Of a DNA stretch of 64,000 nucleotides, positions 1 to 10,933 are shown in pieces. The position numbers were made by a program, and so were the translations under genes. The notes beneath the pieces are model-generated. The model had not been told where the DNA came from and ran no database searches. It was given only the letters and a program-made list of their open reading frames with translations. Each line of letters starts with the position of its first letter. Within the stretch, counting starts at the first letter, position 1. Source of the stretch: Triglochin maritima (lineage: Eukaryota; Streptophyta; Magnoliopsida; Alismatales; Juncaginaceae); NCBI GenBank assembly GCA_963682175.1, contig OY821789.1, positions 9,672,001 through 9,736,000 on the forward strand, written 5' to 3'.

Positions 1-266
1 TCTTCTACATGCAAATTTCTAGAGATTGGTGTTATCCTACCCTCTGACATAATAAACTGTTAAGAAAGTACTAACGAGATGTAGAGAATCAGGCACAAGT
101 TGGCTTGCTATTCTAACAACCATGAAGAAGTGAGGCTTGTTTAGCTTCAAATCGAGTTCAATTGAAGCCTTTACTGAGACAGGCATGAATGAGGTTATAA
201 GTCTAAATTATGATTAACACCATTTCCAACAACATCACAAAATAAAATGGCTTTCTCATCTAGTAC

Positions 267-1046
267 CTTTAAGTGCGAGAATCCTAGAATTGGGATTCAT
301 TAAGGCAGAATCAGCAGTGATAGGCCTCCTCAGTGGCTGCGTTGGCATGCTCATATCTATGATAACAACACTGTTCTGAGGAGAGGTCTCCCTCACACAA
401 ATGTACTTGTCTGACTCCATGGTAACATGAGTAAAGGTGATGAACTGTGGGTTTATGCCGAGAGTTGTAAGCTGCAATTCAGAAGGGAACAACCAAAATC
501 AACCCTAAACTCAAATCACCATCGGCACACATAACCAAAAACAAATACAACGGCAACCGAACATATATAGACATAGAAACACAACAATCAGAGTCGTTAT
601 CTTCGATGAATCCGATCTAAGAGACCCCCACACCCACGAGGTCTTCGTAATCATGCTTCCGAGAAATTCAACATCCGCACGATCATGAGTAACTAAACTC
701 AGCTAACAAACCAAGTCAACTCTCCCGAAACATCTCAAATTCACGCCCACATCGACGTGGATACAAACATCTCCGGTCGAACTACAGCGATAACCCACTC
801 GAAACCTCCGAAACTTCACCTACCAACAAATCCCCCCACAAAGGGACCCCAAACACAAACACCTCCGCGAATCCGAACCAACAAACCACTCCACCCATCC
901 TAACACGCACGTCAAAAACCACACAAGCAAAGATCGCGCCTTTCCGGCCAGATCTAAACAGATCCTCACCGAACCACACAAAGAACAGTGGGAAAACTCA
1001 CAGTCAAGGCCTCCTTCATGGTGATGGGGGCGTTGGCGGCGGCCAT
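267..1046 (-). CDS. CHC: Clathrin heavy chain, 5' end (exons 1-2)
   Basis: Clathrin heavy chain forms the legs of the clathrin triskelion that coats vesicles at the plasma membrane and trans-Golgi. Exon 1 (1046..1002) encodes [15 protein letters not shown] and ends at a GTGAGT donor. Exon 2 (471..267) follows a TTGCAG acceptor and encodes the start of the N-terminal beta-propeller, including [13 protein letters not shown] and [16 protein letters not shown], before a GTACTAG donor in phase 1. These residues match plant clathrin heavy chains almost exactly. The family is about 1,700 residues, so most of the gene lies beyond the left edge; I see no third exon in bases 1-240. The reading frame is undamaged and exon 1 has a normal plant initiator context, so I treat it as a functional gene. 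Confidence 0.93.
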
Positions 1047-1150
1047 GGCGGCGGGATGAGGGAGTCGTCGTTCAGATCTGGAGAGGGGGACGAAACCCTG
1101 GAAAGAGTAAGGGAGGAATGGGATCTGAGGAGAGAGAAGGAATGGCTTCT
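1047..1150 (-). promoter_or_regulatory. 5' UTR / proximal promoter of clathrin heavy chain
   Basis: On the minus strand the stretch before the ATG is rich in CT and GA runs (CTTCTCTCTCC type), as in many housekeeping plant 5' leaders. I see no convincing TATA box. The leader length is inferred. Confidence 0.4.
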
Positions 1151-2722
1151 TCGGTTCGGCTTAATAATAATATATGTCACTAAGTCTTCTCTGTGGTTAG
1201 TTGTTTTTTTGTTTGCTAATTAATTAACTGGTAATTAGTATTTTAGAATGAAATCTAACTCGTTTGTAAAGGAGGCGAGGATGATTAACGGCGTGGATGT
1301 AAGTTAGAATTGTTGAGGTTATTATGCTCTCCCACTCGACCACTTGATTGTTTACATAAAACAGTCCATTGAAACACAATTATTTTAGAAAGAAATTTGT
1401 CATGTTTATAAAGAATGAGAGGATGATTAATAGTGTGGATCTACGTTGGATTGGTTGAGTATGCAACGACCAATTATTTGACAGTCATTATGCCATCCCA
1501 CTCACAAAAATCCTCTTTACGGACTGCTGCTTTGGTTGTGTTTCAATGGATTGTTTACGTTAATGTGAAATGGTTGTTTAATTGATATTTTAGTGTTCGG
1601 TGGGATATATGTGTTTGTTATATTTTGCAAAATGCATCTGAAAATTCCGACATTGGAAGAAGAAGAAAAAAAAACTCGAGCAGTATTTTGACAACTCACA
1701 CCACGATGTTGTTGTAGAAGTAGCCCAAGTCACTTACTTGAGTTCTACATGTTATTAGAAAGAAACATCATAAATGTTCACATCTTCAGTGGATAGTCAA
1801 CTTAACGTTTTGCAATGCTTATCCAACACCACATTTTTGGGTTTCATTTGTTGACTTTCAAGTCTTAATCATGTTAATTTTAATGATTATTGTTAACATA
1901 ATCTCACTCCGTATTCGATTGACTCATACTACAATTCAATATCACATAGTCAATCAAATTGATAAAACCTACTTCATGCATTGCATATTTATTATTTACA
2001 CATATTGTTCGAATGATCCTAAAGGTTGACCATAGGGCTGTTCGTGGGGCGGGTTTGACCCGCCAACCCGCCCCGCCACAAATTTTACTTATATCTACAA
2101 CAAATGTTTAGAAACAAGATTAATTACTGACGTACACTCAAATTTCAACTGCAAGCTCAATTTGTAGGTCAACAATAATATTCAAGCGCTTCGTAAACGA
2201 ATGGTATAGAGTGTATGATTTGCTGGAAATTTCAAAGAAATTAAAGAACATTACATGACTTTCACTCCCTCCCTTTCCAAGGTGTAAACTGTAAAGTAAA
2301 CGAAGACGAATATAACCAATAGAAACCACATGACTCTTTTCTACTTCCAATTCAAAACATGTTTTAATCACTCGCCAAAATGCACACCTATAAATGAGAT
2401 CTCTCAATCGTTGATGCTGGATTTTAGCTGAACAAACGCCATCTAACATTTTTAAAATAAAAACTATCCAAGCATCCACTAAGCACACAAAACAATACTC
2501 AACAGAACACCTTTTGTGCTCATCAACTAAGGCTCGTCTCTCTGTGCAATGTGGTTGCTGGTACATTATCCTACCACGATTGTAGTTAGTAGAAAATAAA
2601 AATAAAAACTCAAAGTAAGCTTAGACTTTATTTCACAATAAGCACAAGGCGTCCCTTTGAATCATGTCAGGCGGATTGTGTACTTTGGAGAACTTCTAGG
2701 CAGTGTGCAACTTGACTTTTAA
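1151..2722. other. Intergenic, with a diverged ~130-bp tandem duplication
   Basis: No gene recognised. Bases about 1254-1375 and 1385-1515 are diverged direct copies (both carry GAGGATGATTAA, GTGTGGAT-like and CCCACTC blocks). Near 2035-2090 a GC-rich stretch beginning TAGGGCTGTTCGTGGGG resembles one end of a plant hAT MITE, but I found no matching second end. The 142-codon minus-strand open frame at 2138..2566 has no recognisable motif and I do not call it. Confidence 0.4.
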
Positions 2723-3017
2723 GGAGTCCCTGCATTCTCTCTCTCACACGTCAGCTCACCCAACCCACCCAAAAAAACTCATTGTCCATGCCCAGGCTAC
2801 CCCACCCACCCTACACTCTCTTTCATCCACATCATTTCTTAATTAAACAAATTTAATTCTCACACAACATTTAACAAAATACATTTTATATAAATATAAT
2901 TCTAATTACATTATAATTCTAATTCACGATATACTTATTATTACTATTAATTAATTAACAATATTAATCACTATTAAACCACAAAATTTTGAATATTTGA
3001 AATTTGAATATTTCAAT

Positions 3018-3200
3018 TTCGAAACGCACGTGAATGCACAGTATACGCGTGCGTAAAAAGTAATCCGCGTGATTGCACAGTATACGCGTGAAAGAAAAGT
3101 AGTCCGCGTGAATGTACAGTACACGCGTGAAAGAAAAGTAGTCTGCGTGAATGTACAGTATACGCGTGTAAGAAAAGTAATCCGCGTGATTGCACAGTGT
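3018..3200 (+). repeat. Tandem ~40-bp repeats with ACGCGT cores
   Basis: About four imperfect units of roughly 40 bp, each with an ACGCGTG core and a CGCGTGATTGCACAGT-like block, just upstream of the TATA box of the ORF remnant in PIF copy A. The same CGCGTGATTGCA block recurs in copy B. The position suggests transposase- or host-factor-binding sites; this is inference. Confidence 0.7.
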
Positions 3201-3326
3201 CTAATTTTTTCTCTATATATACCCTACACAAAACTCAACTTACACCCCATATCTCTTCCACAAAACACAAAACTCAACTTACATCCCATATCTCTTCCAC
3301 AATGTCTTCTCCGGAGTACCATCGTT

Positions 3327-3344
3327 CCCCCCCCCCCCCCCCCC
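3327..3344 (+). repeat. Poly-C run (18)
   Basis: Eighteen consecutive C residues right after the remnant ATG of the PIF copy A reading frame, breaking it. Confidence 0.9.
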
Positions 3345-3551
3345 TCGTCCACAATCAAATCTGCATCCATTAATAACAAAACATCCAATAAATAAATTTA
3401 AAAAAAAATTAACCAATGGGAGGGGGACACATGTCCCCCTCCCTTGGGCGCCCGGGCGTCTGCCCGGGACGCCCACCGCCCGTTAACGGGGGTGCGCCCG
3501 GGCGCCCGACCAAGGCGCCCGGGCGGGGCACCCCCGTTAAGGGTGCCCTAA

Positions 3552-4371
3552 GAAGGTTTTTTGGGTAATTGATACTCCGAATTTTTTTACAAATAATGAA
3601 ACTCAAAGTTCCATATAGACTTCCATGACTTGAAAAAATATACAGTCACTGAGTTCCCAACTTGCACTCTAAAATGGGAGGGAGGAAATCAGGAAGGTGG
3701 GTTTTAAACTTCACCTAAACTTCATTTAAGTTCCTAAGTACGAATCACACACTTAGGAAAGACCAGACCACATATTAATTTCCAAATCCAATAGTATGTA
3801 TGACATCGATGTGTGATATGATACGATCCACTAGCTTAGTAATAAACATAGTAGGATTCCATTAAGGTTTATGCTTCTGCAGCTCTAGGGAAATCAAGCA
3901 TACATTGAATGTGGCGGTCGTAAGGGCAACAACCAATAAATGATCGAACGTTTCCTAGGAATATCACCTTTTGGAGGCACCCCTTCTCAAGAAATTATGG
4001 AGCTATTATTTTGCCAGAGTTCACAAGCTTATAAACAAGAATATGAATAGCAAACATGTTCACCACCAAGGGGCAAGGGCCTGGCGAAGTTTGAGCAAGC
4101 TGGCTAAACTTGGCATGGAGCTAAGCCCACAAGCAAGCAAAGATTTCTAAATCACGTGGATTTGAGGCTTGAGCCATGCAATTTTAAAGAAAGAGAACTT
4201 CTCATTGGCAAAACAAATGCCAAATGCAACTGCTCAACTTCAACCAGGACATTTTCAACTTTCACATTGAGATAACATCTCAATTGAGTGTCCACTTTGA
4301 CCAAAAATCTTCGGCTACCAGTGGTAAGTTAATTTAAACCAAACAAGTTCAGAAGGAACAAAAGTGGTTTT

Positions 4372-4403
<32 letters not shown>

Positions 4404-4509
4404 TGATAACCTTGAATTAACCATATGACCGATAACCAAAATAAGCACCACCAAAAAAAAAATTCTCGAGACATTTAGTGAGTCACTGCTACTCCTGTCC
4501 ACGTATTCA
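3552..4509. other. Spacer between the two PIF elements
   Basis: About 950 bp without a recognisable gene. It carries a 28-G homopolymer at 4376-4403. Confidence 0.5.
4376..4403 (+). repeat. Poly-G run (28)
   Basis: Twenty-eight consecutive G residues, about 107 bp before the left end of PIF copy B. Length may be uncertain in the assembly. Confidence 0.85.
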
Positions 4510-4946
4510 GAGCATATTTAACAGCGCCCGGGCTACCCCCGGGCGCACTGCACTCTCTCTCTGCCACGTCAGCTTCTCTCTCTGCCACGTCAGCTCACCC
4601 AACCCACCCAAAAAATCCCCTTACCCATGCCCAGGCTACCCCCACCCACCCTACACTCTCTTTCATCCACATCATTTCTTAATTAAACAAATTTAATTCT
4701 CACACAACATTTAACAAAATACATTTTATATAAATCTAAGTTTAATTACATTATAATTATATTTTAACTCGAAATATTGTTAATAATTACTGGTAAATCA
4801 CGAAATTATTATTAAATATTACGGAGCCACGTTACATTTAAGACAAATTGAAATAGGAAATATTACAATCAAAGTTAAGAAACAACAGTACATATTACAT
4901 AAACTCAACTTTTAAATACTACATGACCAACTACGTTAACCGATTT

Positions 4947-6254
4947 TCAAACCGCTCCTCGTCCGTAGCGTTGCCATATATGCTCAATTAAATCGCCTTT
5001 CAGATCCAAATGTTGGTTCCTGTCACGCACTCGATCTTGATTGACAAAAAACTCGTGAATATCCGCTATACGATCGGTTGAATACGACGTTGCCTCAGCT
5101 GAAGTTCCAGGACGATCTTCCATAAATTCGCGAATATCTCCAAAATTAGCATAGCAGTCGCGTTCGTCCTCCACTATCATGTTATGCATGATGATACAAG
5201 CTGTCATTATTTTGGACAGAACGTCCTTGCTCCAGGCAAGAGCCGGGTTTCTGATGATCGCGAACCTCGCTTGCAACACTCCGAAAGCGCGTTCAACATC
5301 TTTACGCGTTGCCTCCTGCACTTCAGCAAACAATCTGTGCTTTGGGGTGTGAGGGTGAAGGATGGATTGGATGAAGGCCGCCCACTGTGGATAAATACCA
5401 TCAGTAAGATAGTATCCCATATCATATTGAACACCGTTTACCTCATAATTAACAGGTGGTGCTCGGCCTTCTAGAATGTCGTCGAAAACCGGAGATTGTT
5501 GCAGGACGTTTAAGTCATTGCATGAACCCGGTATTCCGAAGAAGGAGTGCCAGATCCATAAGTCGTACGATGCCACCGCCTCAAGGATCAGAGTTGCTTT
5601 CCCAGCACGTCCTTGATGTTGTCCCTTCCAAGCAGCTGGGCAGTTTTTCCACTCCCAGTGCATACAATCGATACTCCCCATCATACCTGGAAACCCACGT
5701 TGCTCACCAACGTAAAGTAGGTGTGCCAAGTCATTTGCAGTTGGCCGACGTAAATACTCAGGGCCGAAGATGCGAATAACACCTTCACAGAATTTGAGGA
5801 GAGCATTTCTGGATGTTGCCGCACTCATTCGTAGGTACTCATCGATCCCATCAGCGGCAACGCCATATGCTAGCATTCGCATTGCTGCCGTACTTTTTTG
5901 TAGACCGGAGATGCTCATCCTACCAGTTGCGTCCGGTGTTCGTTGGAAGAAGACATCAGATGCTTCGATGGCATTGTGGATGCGCAGGAAGACATGCTTT
6001 CTCATCCGAAATCTTGTCCTGAAAAGACTATCAGAATACACAGGGTTGTCAGAGAAATAATCGTCTACAAGGCGTCTGTAACCTAGTTCACGATCTCTAT
6101 CTGGGTTCGTCGTTCTCCTTCGACGTTGCTTAGGACGTGTAGTCCTTTCGTAAACAGCCTGTCCGGCTAATTCAATAGCACGGTCCATTAGATTTAATGT
6201 CTCATTCCAGTTATCATCGTCCGATTGACCGGAGTTTAAACTATTATCCGACAT
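4947..6254 (-). CDS. PIF/Harbinger DDE transposase
   Basis: A 435-residue uninterrupted transposase of the plant Harbinger (DDE_Tnp_4) family, which cuts and pastes its own element into 3-bp targets. The catalytic triad is visible: D196 in GSIDCMHW, D247 in PGSCNDLNVL and E321 in KDVERAFGVLQ. The N-terminal ~60 residues are acidic then basic (PKQRRRRTT), followed by an RYF-type region that may bind DNA. The ATG at 6254 is preceded on the minus strand by a TATA box about 70 bp upstream. No frameshift or stop is seen, so the protein may still be functional. Harbinger transposases usually need the Myb-like partner, which this copy lacks and would have to be supplied from elsewhere. Confidence 0.95.
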   Translation of the reverse strand: MSDNSLNSGQSDDDNWNETLNLMDRAIELAGQAVYERTTRPKQRRRRTTNPDRDRELGYRRLVDDYFSDNPVYSDSLFRTRFRMRKHVFLRIHNAIEASDVFFQRTPDATGRMSISGLQKSTAAMRMLAYGVAADGIDEYLRMSAATSRNALLKFCEGVIRIFGPEYLRRPTANDLAHLLYVGEQRGFPGMMGSIDCMHWEWKNCPAAWKGQHQGRAGKATLILEAVASYDLWIWHSFFGIPGSCNDLNVLQQSPVFDDILEGRAPPVNYEVNGVQYDMGYYLTDGIYPQWAAFIQSILHPHTPKHRLFAEVQEATRKDVERAFGVLQARFAIIRNPALAWSKDVLSKIMTACIIMHNMIVEDERDCYANFGDIREFMEDRPGTSAEATSYSTDRIADIHEFFVNQDRVRDRNQHLDLKGDLIEHIWQRYGRGAV

Positions 6255-6320
6255 TGATGAGAGAAGAAGCTACAAGTTGAGAAGTTAAGGAAATGTGAGG
6301 AATCAGGAGATAAATAGATG

Positions 6321-6328
6321 TATTTATA
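6321..6328 (-). promoter_or_regulatory. TATA box of the PIF transposase
   Basis: TATAAATA on the minus strand, 67-74 bp upstream of the transposase ATG. Confidence 0.55.
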
Positions 6329-6359
6329 GTTGGGATGATTTGGATGTATTTGTTGCACT

Positions 6360-6484
6360 GTTCACGCGTGATTGCACATAGTGTACGCGTGATTGCAAAT
6401 AGTGCACGCGTGATTGCAAACAGTGCACGCGTGATTGAAAATAGTGCACCCGTGATTAAATATTGCACCCGTGATTAAACAGTG
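6360..6484 (-). repeat. Tandem ~20-bp subterminal repeats (CACGCGTGATTGCA)
   Basis: Six or so units of about 20 bp: the first are GTGCACGCGTGATTGCAAA-like, the last two decayed to CACCCGTGATTAAA. They lie upstream of the transposase TATA box, at the position matching the tandem block of copy A. Confidence 0.8.
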
Positions 6485-6615
6485 TATTGGTTCTGGAAAT
6501 TTCTTAATTTTAATTACTTACAAAAAATTATTACCCCACATTTATAACAAATACCCAATCCACTAATAACAAAACCAAAACAAAAAAAATTCAAAAAAAA
6601 AAATTAATCACCAAT

Positions 6616-6641
6616 GGGAGGGGGACACGTGTCCCCCTCCC
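6616..6641. repeat. 26-bp perfect palindrome with CACGTG centre
   Basis: The half-site GGGAGGGGGACAC is followed directly by its exact reverse complement, centred on the G-box-like hexamer CACGTG. Copy A has the same palindrome with one base changed at the centre (CACATG, 3419-3444). A GC-rich stretch of GGGCGCCCGGGCG-type inverted repeats runs from here to the right terminus. Confidence 0.9.
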
Positions 6642-6802
6642 ATGGGCGCCCGGGCGTCTGCCCGGGACGCCCACCGCCCGGGCAAGCGCCCGGGCGGGTG
6701 GCCCGGGCGGGCGCCCCACGGGCGCCCCGCCCGTTAACGGGGGTGCGCCCGGGCGCCCGACCAGGGCGCCCGGGCGGGGCACCCCCGTTAAGGGTGCCCT
6801 CA

Positions 6803-7725
6803 CAGCACACCCCTGCCATGCAAAGTAATAATAAAAATGATCGTTAGAAATAAAAATGAATGAATGAAAACATAAGAATGACACAAAAACTACCAACATA
6901 ACATGGGCATTGAAGTCCATAGACAAGGAATATTAAGATTTTTTTCACGATTAATAACAGTATCTATAAATGCTGCATACATTTGCAGAAGGAGCTCCAT
7001 CCATGCCTTCATCTTTGTTGCAACTACCTTGCTCCTTTCAGACAGTATCATATTCCACTGTCTATTTGAATTATCATTTAATCTATGAAGTGTATTTTAA
7101 ACATTCCAAGTAAAACTTTGAACTTATGGTTGTACTCTAAATTAATATAATGCATTTCCCTTCTAATTTGAGGTATCATTATACTACTGAGATATATCAA
7201 TTTCTGGTGAACGAGTTGTGATGCATCAATAGATGATTGGGAATCAATACTTCCATCTCATTTGTGATGAGAACGCCTACCTCTTTAGCTGACGTAAATA
7301 TTCTGGCTTTTGTTTCCGTATTAGAAGATAAGATAATAATAATAGCTATGTAGAATCTCACAAGAAAGTCGATGACAACAGAGCAGAAAACAAATGCAAA
7401 CTTTAGATGGATTAAATTTGTCTAGATGAAACTCTAAGTGGCTCTGCAATACTATAGAGACAAGACAAGACAAGACAAGACAAGACAAAAAAAACTATGT
7501 GGAACTTTAAGAGTTTTACAATACTAAAAGGTAAAAAACACGAGACAAACACTTCGGCGCCTCTGAATCGTCATCATGTTCGTTAATGTTGGCTGGGTGT
7601 TGGGGAAAGATACGAGAATCACACTTGGCAACCAAAATAGGTTATAGCAATTGAAATGTCCCTATATTACTTCAGCATATAAAAATCATAGTCATGTAAG
7701 AAAAATAACATAGATGAAGTTAACC
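6803..7725. other. Intergenic / 3' side of RPL35A
   Basis: No gene recognised. A (GACAA)n microsatellite lies at about 7462-7488. Part of the right side is presumably the RPL35A 3' UTR. Confidence 0.4.
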
Positions 7726-10122
7726 TCATATGTTGCTAGGATACATGAACACTCTCACTTTGCCTCCCTGCATGAATCGAACCCCACAAAACTAATCAAT
7801 ATGCTCACGAAAGAACGAATATCAGAAGTGAGACAATACTGGTCATACCATGGATTTGGGTGGGAGATTGGACTTGAACTTGGCCCGAACAATACCAGTG
7901 TTTCCATGAGGACGGGTGACCTTCCCCCATATGCACCTGTGAAATTGATTGGCCAATAGGATTGTGTCATGAAATAATAATATGATGGCAATCATGTTTA
8001 TATTGCCCTCATCTTTTGCATCATGCAAATTTATGTAATTTTTCATAACTAAATGCACTTAACTATAAGTACCAGCATGCTAGACATAACTGCACCAATT
8101 TTACACCAATTTTTTTTATTGACTAGCCCAAATATTGTCTTTATAACAATTGACTATAAAATTATTGTCACCAAAACAGGGGTCTCATACCACAACAAAT
8201 TGTTCAAATTGATATAAAAATATATAATGAAATATGAAGTTGCCAACTGGATTTTGTCATGGCTTCATGAGATTATCACAATCATGAGCTATGGATGCCA
8301 TGCAAATGCAATCATGTAAGGAGTCACGAGGATCACATCTCAATATGTAAGTCTGGTTATGTTTGAGCACTTAACAACTTAACATGCATTAATGTTTAGT
8401 TATTTGTAGTACCAAATCATTTCACAACTAATGCATCAATGTTGCATAAGAACATCTATAACTTCGAATATCAAACACATGACCAGGGGTGGGGATTCTC
8501 ACTCTAGGGTTCTTCAGTTATATTCATGGAGAAGCAAACATGCAGTCCTAGTTTGTCATATGCCAACAACAGTGCCTTACCTAGCTCAGATTTACGTAAC
8601 AAAATTTCAGTATGCTTATCTTCTACACTGCCAAGCCACCCCAGTAATTCAAATAGAGACTGAAATAAACTAACTTACATCTACAAAAGCATATGCAATT
8701 GTATCAAGTTTAGATAATTCCTTGCAAAAGATAACAAATGATTTCGGACGAACATCAAACATGTAGAATGATGTCACTCTATCATCTCAAAATGTGACAA
8801 CCAAATCAATCACATACTTTCGGAAATTCAGAACCCATGAAAGTCAAACTAAAATCATTTTTACCTACAAACCCATCCAAATCGCTATTTTCTCGGCATT
8901 TCAATTAATTCAACTCCAACTTTCCCAAAAAAGGGACTACATTATCTTGTAATCAAATGCCAAAATCTCATGCCTCATAACAAGGGAAGGAATTAAAACA
9001 TTCACCAAACCCAAGACTCCAAAAAAAGATGACATTCAATATATTCCTCACAAGTCACAAACCATGAAAAATGGCACAGACGAACATAAAACATGAAGAA
9101 CGATGTCACTATCAACTCCAGCGTCAACAACAACCTCGAACAATAAAAAAAAAGCAGTTCAAAACCCACCAAAGTCAACAAGATTGCATTTCTACCCACA
9201 GAAGACATCCCAAACACTAATCACCTACACATTTCAAGCACGAAAATTGCACTAAAACATGACTAATCAAATCAAACTCTAGTCTCACGCTCTGCAACAA
9301 CCAATCAAAACAATCACACCAAACCCATCCAAATCGCTAAATGAGTCGACATTTCCATAAATTCAACCCAACTTTACTAAAAAAGGGTCTACATTATCTT
9401 AAGTAATCAAATGCTAAAATCTTGTGTCCATTTCTAATGAATTTAAAGATTAAGTTATTGTTTGGCTTGTTGGTTACAAAAGACTAAATCAACATGGTTC
9501 ATATAAGTTATCCCTGATTCTTATTTATTGTGAATTAGCATAAAGTTGTGTAGGCATCAAATCACGAATCAATTTGAAACAACCTCCCTGTCACAGGGTG
9601 ACAAGTATGGTTGCGTACATCTGAGCCCTCCCCTCTACTTTTCTTAACGTGGGAGCATCTTTTGAGGTTTTGGGATAGTGTTGAATCAAATGCTAAATCT
9701 CACAGCTCATAACAAGCAATGAAAACGCCAATCGAAACCGAGATTCCACCACCCCTACTCCGTACCTATAAAGCGACCCATTATTCTTAGTCTTGGCCTT
9801 ATACACATACGCCATCCTCTTCCCACGATACCAATCGACCTCCTCCCTGGTGCTCACGCCCTCCACCTGCACCAGCGACGTCTGCTCGTACTGGTTCGAC
9901 TTCGACCTGCGCCAAGGCCCCAACTTTCCGTCAAATTCGGGGTAAACGACGGGTCCCGGGAAATGGGTAGGCGTCGGAATCTCACCTCTTGTAGCCGAGG
10001 ATGGTGTCGCGGACGTAGAGCCTGCGGGAAGAGGGTTTAGAAGGGGTGTTTGGGGATGGGTATTTGGGGATGGAGGGGTTGTAGTTGTACCTCACGCGTT
10101 CGCCTTGTCTTCCTTTCACCAT
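7726..10122 (-). CDS. RPL35A: 60S ribosomal protein eL33 (L35a)
   Basis: A complete gene for cytosolic large-subunit protein eL33, 112 residues, the standard length. Exons on the minus strand: 10122..10091 ([10 protein letters not shown], phase 2), 10021..9986 ([11 protein letters not shown]), 9906..9766 ([17 protein letters not shown]...), 7936..7849 ([12 protein letters not shown]...NLPPKSM) and 7767..7726 ([13 protein letters not shown], then TGA). All introns are GT-AG, and the phase-2 codons joined across the first three junctions all become AGG (Arg), as expected for the protein. Intron 3 is unusually long (about 1.8 kb) and AT-rich with no coding sequence I can identify. The residues match plant RPL35A closely throughout. 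Confidence 0.97.
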
Positions 10123-10933
10123 TGTCGGAGATGGGTTGGTCGGGTCGGGATTCTTCCGCAGGCGGGGAGAGGAGAGGACAGAGTTGGGAGGGGTTTGTTA
10201 AGGTTAGGATTTTGGGAGGTTGACAGGACTTGTTTGGTGTACTTTTTACTTTTTAGGTTTATTTATTTATTTATTAAACTTAGAATTAAAGGCGCATTTT
10301 GTGAAGTGAGTTGTAGTTCTAAATTAAAAGTAACCCAACATTAAATATCTGATTCGAGTTTAGGATTGCAGATATAGCTCACTAAAACTAACACGGAATG
10401 AAACAAAAGGTAATATGATACGAGTTTCTAAATGTGTATTTTAGTTGGTTTTGTGTTGTATAAACGTCCTACTGCAAATGGTTAGTCACTTCCGATTCGA
10501 GTTGCAGATAGGTTTGGACAAAATTGTCATGTTATGGAAGGTAAAGCAGAAGTTCTACTTCAAATTTTCACTTCTGGATTCCTCTGTCAATCCAAATTTT
10601 AAACAAAATAACAAGTGGAACAATCAAACCCCAAGAAGATCGACGATTTTTAGATGTTCAACCCTTCAAATATGACCCAAATTTCAAGTAAATTCGACAT
10701 CCGTTTCGATTTGAACTTTCAAGTAAATACAGGTTTAGGAGTGTATTAGATATACAATCAAAAAATACAAAAAAATGGCAAATGTTTATTTAAATAATAG
10801 ATTTTTAAGTTCAGAATGACAAAGTGTTACAAAACGAAAATTCAGAGGTGTAATTGTCAACTTTAAAAGTTCAAAGGTTGCAAATTGATATCAAAGCATA
10901 ATTCAGGAGGTAAAATGTAACTAACCTTAATTT
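10123..10933. other. RPL35A promoter and intergenic DNA
   Basis: The RPL35A leader and promoter read leftwards from here. No TATA box stands out, and no further gene was recognised. Confidence 0.35.

Larger units (their letters stand above)
2723..3548 (+). mobile_element. Non-autonomous PIF/Harbinger element (copy A)
   Basis: An 826-bp element flanked by the 3-bp duplication TAA (2720-2722 and 3549-3551), the classic PIF/Harbinger target. Its right end (3410-3548) matches the right end of copy B at 6605-6799, including GGGCACCCTTAACGG read inward; its left 200 bases match the left end of copy B. It has lost the transposase but keeps a tandem-repeat block (3020-3200), a TATA box (CTATATATA, 3213-3221) and a short coding start, ATG at 3302 (MSSPEYHR), cut by an 18-C run at 3327-3344. 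The left terminal GC-rich segment present in copy B is missing, so its terminal inverted repeat is eroded. Confidence 0.85.
4510..6799 (-). mobile_element. PIF/Harbinger element with intact transposase (copy B)
   Basis: A 2,290-bp element. Imperfect terminal inverted repeats begin GAGCATATTTAAC (left) and GGGCACCCTTAAC (right, read inward). It is flanked by TCA on both sides (4507-4509 and 6800-6802), the right size for PIF though not the usual TWA. It holds one gene, the transposase, on the minus strand. PIF/Harbinger autonomous elements normally also carry a second Myb/SANT-like ORF; none is present between the transposase promoter and the right end, so this copy probably lost it. Confidence 0.85.

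Noticed and set aside
2138..2566. 142-codon minus-strand open frame
   Set aside because: No motif, no splice context and no family resemblance; likely chance in intergenic DNA.
3013..3231. 72-codon minus frame with LLFFHAYTVHSR repeats
   Set aside because: Translation of the subterminal tandem repeats of PIF copy A, not a protein.
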